Part shown: positions 42,868 to 51,280 of the stretch, in pieces
How the letters are laid out: every line of letters starts with the position of its first letter
Numbering within the stretch: the first letter of the stretch is position 1
Source of the DNA: Spirosoma luteum DSM 19990
Lineage (GTDB): Bacteria; Bacteroidota; Bacteroidia; Cytophagales; Spirosomataceae
Direction of reading: 5' to 3'
NCBI RefSeq assembly: GCF_000374065.1
Contig: NZ_KB893253.1
Coordinates: 16,095-80,094, forward strand
Length of the DNA stretch: 64,000 bases
Notes under the pieces: generated by a model
Database searches by the model: none
Told to the model about the DNA's origin: nothing
The model's input: the letters and a program-made list of their open reading frames with translations, nothing else
Position numbers and translations under genes: made by a program

Positions 42868-42955
42868 GTAGTAGTTGATTGTTAGGTGTTAAAAAGATAG
42901 CTGCCCCGATCGTTGTTTACGACGATTCCTGGTGGTGCGAACGACATGAACCTTG

Positions 42956-43459
42956 CTAGTTTTTAACGGGCCTCATCAGCTTGGAGAACGAGAGTTGCCC
43001 CATCGTCCATTTGCCGTTTTGGTTGATATAGACCTCCGTCACCATAAATGGGTTGACCACTTCATTGCCGCCCACTACAGCCACCAGATCAAGGTCGCTC
43101 AACAGTATGGCCGTATTGCCGATCATGTTGACAGTGGTTAAATGGACCGTCGCTTTCTTGTACCAGATGTTTCCGCTCTTGATGACGTCCAGTTCCTGGC
43201 TCTTACCCCAACTGCCACCCATGTGAACAAACATCGATTTGTCATCGAATAAAGCCGTTAACTTATCGACATTCTTGTCAGACATCCACTGCCATTTATC
43301 TTTCGAGAGCGCAATGATTTCCTGCTCTGTACTGGTGTTCGCACTCGCTTTAGGCGCCTGAGCGACGGACACTTGCCCGCTTACCAGCAGGAAGCATAGG
43401 CCGATAATGGATGCTTTCAACGCGGCATTTACGCGTCCATAAGTTCTGGGTACGTTCAT
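42956..43459 (-). CDS. secreted SnoaL/DUF4440-like protein, copy 2
   Basis: 167 aa with signal peptide (ASIIGLCFLLVSGQVSVAQA). Shares WMSDKNVDKLTALFDDKSMF, VHMGGSWGKSQELDVIKSGN and IWYKKA with the neighbour at 42385. Part of the same operon, 33 bp after the cupin gene stop. Confidence 0.78.
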   Translation of the reverse strand: MNVPRTYGRVNAALKASIIGLCFLLVSGQVSVAQAPKASANTSTEQEIIALSKDKWQWMSDKNVDKLTALFDDKSMFVHMGGSWGKSQELDVIKSGNIWYKKATVHLTTVNMIGNTAILLSDLDLVAVVGGNEVVNPFMVTEVYINQNGKWTMGQLSFSKLMRPVKN

Positions 43460-43492
43460 AGTCGATTGGGGTTTATGAATGACATTGCCTGT

Positions 43493-43957
43493 TTATTTGG
43501 TGGGGCCGTATTCCTCGTCGGTCACCCGTTTGAACCAGATGGTTTTTCCTTTCTGGGTTGGCGAGGTGGCCAGGTAGCCAAAGCCACTGGTGGGGGTTGC
43601 GCCATGCCAATGTTCAATTCCGGGCGGACATTTAATGACCTCTCCCTTGCGTACAGTTTGTTTTGGCTTACCCCGTTCCTGGTAATACCCAACGCCCTCG
43701 GTGACCATCAGAACCTGGCCGCCCGGATGGGAATGCCAGTCGAGCCGGGCACCGGGGGCAAAAATGGCCTGTGCAATGCTGAACGTGAAGGTGCTGTCGG
43801 GGCCGCTTACTTCGCTTAGCCAGACATCGCCCACGTGGGTTTTAGTGGTTGCTAGTTGCCCTTTGGGAAAGATGGGGTCGTTTTGGGCCATGGTCCGGGT
43901 TGAGCAGGCAACTACGGCTAAACCCATGATCAGTTTATTGATACGCATCAGTTTCAT
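43493..43957 (-). CDS. cupin-domain protein, second copy
   Basis: 154 aa. N-terminal signal/lipobox-like segment (MGLAVVACSTRTMAQ). Cupin motif FAPGARLDWHSHPGGQVLMV, then GIEHWHG with metal-binding histidines. Paralogue of the protein at 38040. It follows the first AKR gene by 12 bp. Confidence 0.82.
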   Translation of the reverse strand: MKLMRINKLIMGLAVVACSTRTMAQNDPIFPKGQLATTKTHVGDVWLSEVSGPDSTFTFSIAQAIFAPGARLDWHSHPGGQVLMVTEGVGYYQERGKPKQTVRKGEVIKCPPGIEHWHGATPTSGFGYLATSPTQKGKTIWFKRVTDEEYGPTK

Positions 43958-43969
43958 TGTTTCTTGTGT

Positions 43970-44827
<858 letters not shown>

Positions 44828-44841
44828 CTACGTTGACAGGA

Positions 44842-44910
44842 CAAAGGTCCCCTCATTTCTTCGCCCGAATGGTATACAGATTACAGGGATTACTACCATT
44901 ATCACTGATT
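44842..44910 (-). promoter_or_regulatory. AraC-regulon promoter, site A (nine-gene operon)
   Basis: A 40-bp site (44871-44910; GGTATACAGATTAC at its left end and ACTACCATTATCACTG at its right) is followed leftwards by 25 bp and then TTTG on the minus strand (CAAA at 44842-44845). The operon ATG is 21 bp beyond. The same site, spacing and TTTG occur at 49063 and 49432. The region also lies between the operon and the divergent araC-type gene, so the regulator may control itself. Confidence 0.85.
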
Positions 44911-44975
44911 CAGATTTACCCATCAGGTTGCGTGGCAAGAATAGGCTATTTTTGAAATAGATAACCGACCGTGCT

Positions 44976-45878
44976 ATGGATACCCTGCGACGATTTGAGA
45001 CAATCAGTGAGTACAATGCCTTCAATAACAATGAGACCCTACACCCGTTGGTCAGCGTCGTCGACCTCTCAAAGGCCGATCCCAGGCAGGGTTCCCGGAT
45101 GTATTTTGGCTTCTACACCATCTTTTTAAAAGATGTCATATGTGGTGATCTGGTGTATGGTCGGCATACGTATGATTACCAGGAAGGAACGCTGGTTTTT
45201 ATGGCACCGGGCCAGATAGCCGGTATGAATAGCAATGGAGAAACCTATCAGCCTAAAGGGTACGCGCTGGTCTTCCATCCTGATCTGATTCACGGCACAC
45301 CTCTGGGAAGGCATATTCAGGAATATAGCTTCTTTGGCTACCAATTCTTTGAAGCGCTGCATTTATCGAATCGGGAACGGCAAATTGTACTGGATTGCTT
45401 TTCTAAAATTGAGTATGAATTAGACCGTGCCATTGATAAGCATAGTAAAAAGCTGATTGTCGCGACGATTGAGCTGTTTCTGGGGTATTGCACCCGGTTT
45501 TATGATCGGCAATTCATCACCCGGGAAACGGCCCACAAAGGCACACTGGAACGCTTTGAGACCTTATTAAAGGACTATTTCCTGAGCGACAAACCACAAA
45601 CAATCGGCTTACCATCCGTCACTTACTGCGCGGGTGAGTTGAACTTGTCGGCCAATTATTTTGGCGACCTGATCAAGAAAGAAACGGGCAAAACAGCGCA
45701 GGAATACATTCAGGCGAAGGTGATTGATCTGGCCAAAGAACGCATATTTGACCAAAGCAAATCGGTCAGTCAAATCGCTTATGATTTAGGGTTTAAATAC
45801 CCTCAGCACTTTATCCGCCTGTTTAAGCAACGGGTCGGCCAATCACCCAATGAGTACCGGATGTTCCATTATAATTAA
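44976..45878 (+). CDS. AraC-family transcriptional regulator
   Basis: 300 aa. The N-terminal ~180 residues look like a cupin-type sensing domain (LVFMAPGQIAGM). The C-terminal double HTH includes YCAGELNLSANYFGDLIKKE and SVSQIAYDLGFKYPQHFIRL, then FKQRVGQSPNEYR, the AraC signature. It is divergent from the AKR operon and is the natural ligand-responsive controller of the three promoters that share the 40-bp site (inference). The inducer is unknown, probably an aldehyde- or quinone-like compound given the regulon. Confidence 0.93.
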   Translation: MDTLRRFETISEYNAFNNNETLHPLVSVVDLSKADPRQGSRMYFGFYTIFLKDVICGDLVYGRHTYDYQEGTLVFMAPGQIAGMNSNGETYQPKGYALVFHPDLIHGTPLGRHIQEYSFFGYQFFEALHLSNRERQIVLDCFSKIEYELDRAIDKHSKKLIVATIELFLGYCTRFYDRQFITRETAHKGTLERFETLLKDYFLSDKPQTIGLPSVTYCAGELNLSANYFGDLIKKETGKTAQEYIQAKVIDLAKERIFDQSKSVSQIAYDLGFKYPQHFIRLFKQRVGQSPNEYRMFHYN

Positions 45879-45973
45879 TCGTCTTCCGGCTAGTTTAATA
45901 CCTACTGTCTAATCAACTGGCCTTACTGAATTCCTTCATCTAAATGGACGTTGAACAAGGAAAGCGGACGTAA

Positions 45974-46025
45974 CGAAAAACGGTCTGGTTGAGCAAAGCG
46001 ATTGCTTAACCAGACCGTTTTTCGT
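45974..46025. terminator. bidirectional intrinsic terminator
   Basis: CGAAAAACGGTCTGGTT and AACCAGACCGTTTTTCG are perfect arms with further inner GCAA/TTGC pairing. It lies between the convergent araC gene (ends 45878) and the sugar dehydrogenase gene (ends 46053). Confidence 0.9.
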
Positions 46026-46052
46026 TTGAGGGTTGCTAGCTTTCCGGCACCC

Positions 46053-47306
46053 TTACCGCCTATCAATTCGATACAGTCTTCCCCCGTCCGTAATGGCATA
46101 CAAGGCTCCGTCCGTCCCCTGGGTTATATCCCGAAAACGCTGGCCCTCACTCGCCAGCAATCGTTCCTCACCAACTACCCGATTATTTTCAATCACCAGC
46201 CGGACAATGTGCATCCCACTCAGCGCGCCAATAAACAGATTATTCTGCCACTCCGGGATGCGATTACCGCTGTAGAAGGTCATGCCACTGGGCGACACCA
46301 CCGGGTCCCAGTAATAAACGGGTTGCTCCATACCAGCCCGTTGCTGAATGCCTTCCCCCAGGCGTTGTCCACTATATTCAAGCCCATACGTAATGACCGG
46401 CCAGCCATAGTTGGCTCCGGGTTGAATGTGGTTAATCTCGTCACCTCCTCTGGGACCATGTTCGCTTTGCCAGAGATCTCCTGTTACCGGATGGAGGGCG
46501 AGTCCCTGTGGGTTTCGATGCCCATAGGTATACACCTCGGGACGGGCGCCCGCCTGCGATGCCAGGGGGTTACCAGCCGTGGGCACTCCTTCTTTGGTGA
46601 TGCGGACTATTTTCCCTAGCCCGGAATTCAGTCCTTGTGCCTGAGTACGGGTAACGTTATCGGCGCGTTCTCCTGTGCTGACGAGCAGGTTGCCAGCCTG
46701 ATCAATGACAACCCGACCTCCGTAATGCGCCGTGCCTCGATAAGCTGGCAAGGCGCGGTAGATCACTGCCACGCCCTCGAACCGGGTTTCATCGGGTGAC
46801 AATTGCCCTTTGGCTACTGCGGTCAGATTGCCATCGGTAGTTGGTTCTGAAAACACCCAGTACACGGTTCGATTCGTCGAAAAAGCCGGATCGACCCGCA
46901 CGCCCAGGAGCCCGCCCTGACCAGCTGGATTGACCGTCGGAATACCAGTAATCGGCTCCCCCAGTCGCCCCGTTGTGGTGGCTATTCTCATAGTACCTGC
47001 TTTTTCCGTAATCAATAGTCGGCCGTCTGGCAAGCTGGTAATGCCCCACGGGCTTCTCAGGGCGGTGGTCAGGACATTGCTTTGGTAACTAGTGGTTGAT
47101 TGGACACCAGCCACCCGGGTTTGTCCGGCAAAAGCTGAGCTATAGGTTGCATTGGGCGGGTTCGTTTCAACCGGTGAACTACTCGTTGTTGTTCCGGAAG
47201 TAGGTGGCGTTGTTCCAGTGGGCGTGGCGGGTGAGTCGCTATTCGATTTGCAGGAAGCTGCCGCCAGGAAGCTACTGGTGGCAATGATCAGCAGTTGAGT
47301 TTTCAT
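46053..47306 (-). CDS. PQQ-dependent sugar dehydrogenase (Gdh/Asd family) lipoprotein
   Basis: 417 aa from ATG 47304-47306; a start at 47333 would precede the signal. Lipobox AAASC with Cys19, then a Pro/Thr/Ser linker. The six-bladed propeller of soluble glucose/aldose dehydrogenases is seen in SPWGITSLPDGRLLITEKAG, HYGGRVVIDQAGNLLVSTGE and HRNPQGLALHPVTGDLWQSE. PQQ and calcium use is expected from the family. No 40-bp site precedes it, so it seems outside the AraC regulon. Confidence 0.88.
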   Translation of the reverse strand: MKTQLLIIATSSFLAAASCKSNSDSPATPTGTTPPTSGTTTSSSPVETNPPNATYSSAFAGQTRVAGVQSTTSYQSNVLTTALRSPWGITSLPDGRLLITEKAGTMRIATTTGRLGEPITGIPTVNPAGQGGLLGVRVDPAFSTNRTVYWVFSEPTTDGNLTAVAKGQLSPDETRFEGVAVIYRALPAYRGTAHYGGRVVIDQAGNLLVSTGERADNVTRTQAQGLNSGLGKIVRITKEGVPTAGNPLASQAGARPEVYTYGHRNPQGLALHPVTGDLWQSEHGPRGGDEINHIQPGANYGWPVITYGLEYSGQRLGEGIQQRAGMEQPVYYWDPVVSPSGMTFYSGNRIPEWQNNLFIGALSGMHIVRLVIENNRVVGEERLLASEGQRFRDITQGTDGALYAITDGGRLYRIDRR

Positions 47307-47339
47307 AGTCGTTGTGTTGAGGAGTAATGTCATTAATGG

Positions 47340-47369
47340 AGAAAGCCGGATTGGCTGATCCGGCTTTCT
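47340..47369 (-). terminator. hairpin terminator of the esterase gene
   Basis: AGAAAGCCGGAT (47340-47351) pairs perfectly with ATCCGGCTTTCT (47358-47369), 17 bp after the esterase stop. The T tract is short. Confidence 0.7.
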
Positions 47370-47385
47370 CTAGTCTTTATTCCAC

Positions 47386-48984
47386 CTAATTAACCTTGAT
47401 GGAAGTGGCCGCTTTCTCCATCACATCCAGTCTGGCTTTCCGTTCGTCGGGACCAGCCACTGCCGAGCCGTCTTGTCGAATTTCGAAGACCTCATTCTTT
47501 TTAGAATCGTACACTGGCCAGTGGGGCAGTCCCTTGCCATTGGGATTGCCTGTCTTGGCGAAGTTGGCCCAGTAGGTATTCATCAGGCTGGCGACTTCTT
47601 TATCCTTTGGTGCCACCGTAACGCCATTCCGATCTCTCAAATTGTCAAATACGTACCCAATTTCGGATGCGTGTGCTGCGCCAAAGCGCATTCGGGCTTG
47701 CAAGGCAGTAGGGACATAGGAAAACAGATACAGGTAGGCAGGCGAGCCTTTGGCGACAAAAGACCTCGCTGAAAAGCGAGCCGGTTCGGCCCAAACTTTA
47801 TCGGTGTTGACCAGGGAAAGCATCCTAGCGAAATCAGTGGTACCGTCTGCATCGTAGGCTTTGATCATTTCATCCTTTAGGGGGGTGAATTGAGCTAGCA
47901 GCTCTTCCTTCGATCGGGCATTGACAAAGCCGGCGGGTACTTCAGCGCTGTTCGACCCGATAAGAAGCGGAACCTTCGCCTGCCTGCCCGCTTTAAAGGC
48001 ACTCTCGGCTGTTTCCACCACGAGCTTACCATCGAGAATGGGCCCTGGATACGTTGGGGGTCCACCCGGACCAGCCGTCTCCTGGCCGCCATCCACAATC
48101 TCAGCAGCACTCAGTGCCCGGAGCTTGGCTAGTGCCGCTGCATCCGTCCCTTTAATACCATAGCGCTTAGCGAAGTTTACGCCGATGGTCTCAGCCGATA
48201 CCGGGTAATGCACATCCGCATTTTCTTTATTGATTGGTCGGCCGGTCAGCACACCGTCACGGGCACCACCTGATTCGCTGATTGCCTTCTGGAAGAGGCC
48301 TTTAGCTGCTGGTATTGACAATAGGGACAGCACCGAAACGCCACCGGCAGACTCCCCGAATATGGTTACGTTTTTGGGGTCTCCACCAAAGGCAGCAATA
48401 TTTTTCTGAACCCATTGGAGGGCAGCAATCTGGTCCATGTAGGCATAGTTGCCCTTAGGCTCTTGGGAATGCTCCGTACTCAGCGCAGGGAATGCGAAGA
48501 AGCCAAGTCGGCCTAACCGGTAGTTGAAGGTGACCAGTATGACGCCCTGTTTGGCAAACTGAGTCCCATTGTAGTCCGGCTGAGAACCACTGCCAAATAC
48601 AAAGGCTCCTCCGTAAATCCACACCATAACCGGAAGCTTTGTTTTGGCAGTGGCATTGGCGGGTTTCCACAAATTGAGAAACAGGCAATCTTCGGAGGAG
48701 GTGGTCGACATTGCTGGAGCACCCGGCGAAAATCCTCGCTGCGGAGGATCGGCTCCAAACTGACTGGCATCACGCTCTCCGGGCCACGCAGCAACCGGTT
48801 GGGGCGGCCGCCAGCGGTTGGCTCCGATCGGAGCGGCTGCATACGGAATGCCTTTGAAGCTAGAAACATCTCCTTCGGTCACACCCCGCACGACGCCCGA
48901 TGCGGTCTGAACCGTAGGACCGGTTGGTTGTGCCGGTAAGACATGGGTAATCAGCAGGGCAAATCCCAAAATTATTTTTTTCAC
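47386..48984 (-). CDS. secreted type-B carboxylesterase
   Basis: 532 aa with signal peptide ([18 protein letters not shown]). Nucleophile Ser212 in [11 protein letters not shown], oxyanion region [10 protein letters not shown] and the [10 protein letters not shown] motif are those of para-nitrobenzyl-esterase-like proteins. It hydrolyses esters in the periplasm or outside. Its promoter has site B of the 40-bp repeat, so it should be co-regulated with the reductase operon. Confidence 0.92.
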   Translation of the reverse strand: MKKIILGFALLITHVLPAQPTGPTVQTASGVVRGVTEGDVSSFKGIPYAAAPIGANRWRPPQPVAAWPGERDASQFGADPPQRGFSPGAPAMSTTSSEDCLFLNLWKPANATAKTKLPVMVWIYGGAFVFGSGSQPDYNGTQFAKQGVILVTFNYRLGRLGFFAFPALSTEHSQEPKGNYAYMDQIAALQWVQKNIAAFGGDPKNVTIFGESAGGVSVLSLLSIPAAKGLFQKAISESGGARDGVLTGRPINKENADVHYPVSAETIGVNFAKRYGIKGTDAAALAKLRALSAAEIVDGGQETAGPGGPPTYPGPILDGKLVVETAESAFKAGRQAKVPLLIGSNSAEVPAGFVNARSKEELLAQFTPLKDEMIKAYDADGTTDFARMLSLVNTDKVWAEPARFSARSFVAKGSPAYLYLFSYVPTALQARMRFGAAHASEIGYVFDNLRDRNGVTVAPKDKEVASLMNTYWANFAKTGNPNGKGLPHWPVYDSKKNEVFEIRQDGSAVAGPDERKARLDVMEKAATSIKVN

Positions 48985-49033
48985 GGTGCTGGCGTTTAGG
49001 TATTAGTAGCTTGCAGCTGATTGGGCTACCTGA

Positions 49034-49102
49034 CAAAGGTCACGTATACACAAGAAGTGACGGGTATACAGATTACGGATGTTACTACCATTATTACTGA
49101 TT
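49034..49102 (-). promoter_or_regulatory. AraC-regulon promoter, site B (esterase)
   Basis: A 40-bp site (49063-49102; GGTATACAGATTACGGAT... ACTACCATTATTACTG) lies 25 bp from TTTG on the minus strand (CAAA at 49034-49037). GACCTTTGTC around the -7 box is identical to that at site A. The esterase start is 50 bp further. Confidence 0.85.
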
Positions 49103-49431
49103 TAGCGCTATGTAGAACAGTCCGTTCGCGCATCAGCCCAACGACCAAATCGTTTGACCGACTGTATGGGTACTCATTCTGGTTGATTGCCGGTAGTTCT
49201 CGGTCGTTTGGCTAAACGATTTCTCTCATCCGGAAATGGTGTATCATCTGGCCGGAGATGAGTTTTTTCCGGGCTTTTTCCAGAACTGGTTTATGTTAGG
49301 GTGAGGGCGGTAAGTCTTACTACACCGATTCAGTTTATTGAACCGCTTTGCTACATCAATCTAAACGAGAACCGGTTCAACATTCGTCAACGGTAGATTA
49401 AACCTATATTTATGAACGTCTGCCCTGGTCA

Positions 49432-49500
49432 AACCAGTAATAATGGTAGTAATATCCGTAATCTGTATACCAGCCGGTACGAATAGAATAGAGACATTTG
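49432..49500 (+). promoter_or_regulatory. AraC-regulon promoter, site C (xdh-like operon)
   Basis: The reverse complement of the 40-bp site (49432-49471) ends 25 bp before TTTG at 49497-49500 on the plus strand (GACATTTG). Orientation relative to the gene is the same as at sites A and B. XdhC starts 95 bp downstream. The rest of 48985-49594 shows nothing else I can assign. Confidence 0.85.
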
Positions 49501-49594
49501 TTCGGATACACATTGTGTTAAAATAGCTGACAGTGACTCGCTAAGCTCTACTTTAAAAGCGGTACTGGCTATCAGTCCAACGAAGGGAAAGGGC

Positions 49595-50728
49595 ATGAAA
49601 GAAATTAACCGGATACTCGCCATTTATGACCAGATTAACCATGCTCAGCGCAAGGTTGCCCTGGCAACGGTCGTGTATGTAGAAGGTTCAGCCTACCGCC
49701 GTCCTGGTGCCCGGATGCTGGTCAGTGACGACGGGCGCTGGGAAGGGGCCATCAGTGGCGGTTGTCTGGAAGGCGATGCACTGCGCAAAGCCCGCCAGGT
49801 CATGCGGGAGGGTACACCCATGGTTGTGCGTTACGATACCATGGACGACGATGCCAACAGTCTGGGCGTGGGATTGGGGTGCAACGGTATCATCGACGTA
49901 TTAATTGAACCCATCGACCCGGCCTCGCTGATGAATCCGGTGGCCTTATTACAGGCGTTTGTCAGGCAACGCGACCGGCGGGTTATCGCCACGGTTTTTT
50001 GTAGTATGTCGGTAACGGACCTGACTATAGGCGATCGATTTGTCCGTACCGAACGAGTATCAGCCGGTATTCCCGATTGGCTGGAGCCTGATATGAAGCT
50101 AGTGATGGCCTCGGGAAAGTCGCAGACGTTGACCTATTCGGTAAGCGGTGGCCGGGTAGACGTGCTCATTGAACGAATTGACCCTGGTATCGAGCTGGTA
50201 ATTTTCGGGGCTGGCTACGATACGATTCCGCTTACCCGGCTGGCCACCGAAATCGGCTGGTCCGTTACGGTGACCGAAGATTGCATTGCCCATCTGGCAC
50301 CTAAACGCTTTCCCGAAGCAACTTGTCTGCTCTACGCGAATGCGGATGACGTAACCGATACCCTTTCATTCACGGATCGGACGGCGGCCGTGCTGATGTC
50401 ACACAACTACAGCTACGATCTGGCCGTATTAACCAAACTGCTGTCGACGGATGTACCCTATATTGGTATGCTCGGCCCTAGGAAACGCTACGACAAAATG
50501 CAGATCCACTGGGATCGGTCCGGTCAACGTTTCGACCCGTCCGCCCTGAAGCGCGTGCATTCACCCATTGGCCTGGATCTGGGGGCTGAAACACCCGATG
50601 AGATCGCCCTTTCCATACTAGGTGAAATAAAAGCCTTTTTTAGCCAGCGGTCGGCTGGTTTTCTGACTGATAGAGTTGGACCGATTCATGAACGGGTTTC
50701 CGTTGATCAACAACAGGTTGTCGTCTGA
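49595..50728 (+). CDS. XdhC/CoxI-family molybdenum-cofactor maturation protein
   Basis: 377 aa. The N-terminal CoxI region has ALATVVYVEGSAYRRPGARM and GAISGGCLEGDALRKARQVM. The C-terminal Rossmann part has LVIFGAGYDTIPLTRLATEI and VLMSHNYSYDLAVLTKLL, then YIGMLGPRKR. XdhC binds and matures the molybdopterin cofactor (sulfuration) before insertion into the oxidase subunit. It is the first gene of a three-gene operon with its target enzyme. Confidence 0.9.
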   Translation: MKEINRILAIYDQINHAQRKVALATVVYVEGSAYRRPGARMLVSDDGRWEGAISGGCLEGDALRKARQVMREGTPMVVRYDTMDDDANSLGVGLGCNGIIDVLIEPIDPASLMNPVALLQAFVRQRDRRVIATVFCSMSVTDLTIGDRFVRTERVSAGIPDWLEPDMKLVMASGKSQTLTYSVSGGRVDVLIERIDPGIELVIFGAGYDTIPLTRLATEIGWSVTVTEDCIAHLAPKRFPEATCLLYANADDVTDTLSFTDRTAAVLMSHNYSYDLAVLTKLLSTDVPYIGMLGPRKRYDKMQIHWDRSGQRFDPSALKRVHSPIGLDLGAETPDEIALSILGEIKAFFSQRSAGFLTDRVGPIHERVSVDQQQVVV

Positions 50729-50785
50729 TCTAGCTGGCTAACCGACCAATACAAGTTCAGTGTAAACCCTTTATTCCTTACTACT

Positions 50786-51271
50786 GTGGCAAAATACAGT
50801 TTAAAAATCAATGGCAAAATCAGGCAGCTGGATGTTGATCCAGCCACGCCGATGCTTTGGGTGTTACGGGATCATCTGGACATGCCCGGTACCAAGTACG
50901 GCTGTGGCATCGCCCAGTGCGGAGCCTGCAAGGTGCATCTCAACGGCGTTGCCGTGCCTTCCTGCCAGCTACCCGTTTCGGCTGTTGGTAATCAGGCCGT
51001 TACCACGATTGAAGGGCTATCGGCGAAAGGCGATCATCCCGTTCAGAAAGCGTGGCTGGAACACGATGTCGCGCAGTGTGGCTACTGCCAGGCTGGGCAA
51101 ATTATGACGGCGGCAGCCTTATTGAAGGAGAATTCCAAGCCGACCGACGCCGACATCGATGCGGCCATGAGCGGCAACATCTGCCGGTGTGGCACCTATC
51201 TGCGTATCAAAGAGGCTATTAAATCAGCCGCTAAGGAAGTAAGTACCTCGTCCTCGTCTACTCGTAAATAA
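50786..51271 (+). CDS. 2Fe-2S subunit of a xanthine-oxidase-family dehydrogenase (IorA-like)
   Basis: 161 aa from GTG 50786. N-terminal plant-ferredoxin cluster Cys40, Cys45, Cys48 and Cys60 ([13 protein letters not shown]). Second cluster Cys98, Cys101, Cys133 and Cys135 ([17 protein letters not shown]). This two-domain small subunit carries electrons from the molybdopterin subunit. No FAD subunit is present, as in isoquinoline-1-oxidoreductase-type enzymes. Confidence 0.93.
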   Translation: MAKYSLKINGKIRQLDVDPATPMLWVLRDHLDMPGTKYGCGIAQCGACKVHLNGVAVPSCQLPVSAVGNQAVTTIEGLSAKGDHPVQKAWLEHDVAQCGYCQAGQIMTAAALLKENSKPTDADIDAAMSGNICRCGTYLRIKEAIKSAAKEVSTSSSSTRK

Positions 51272-51280
51272 CCCCTGACT

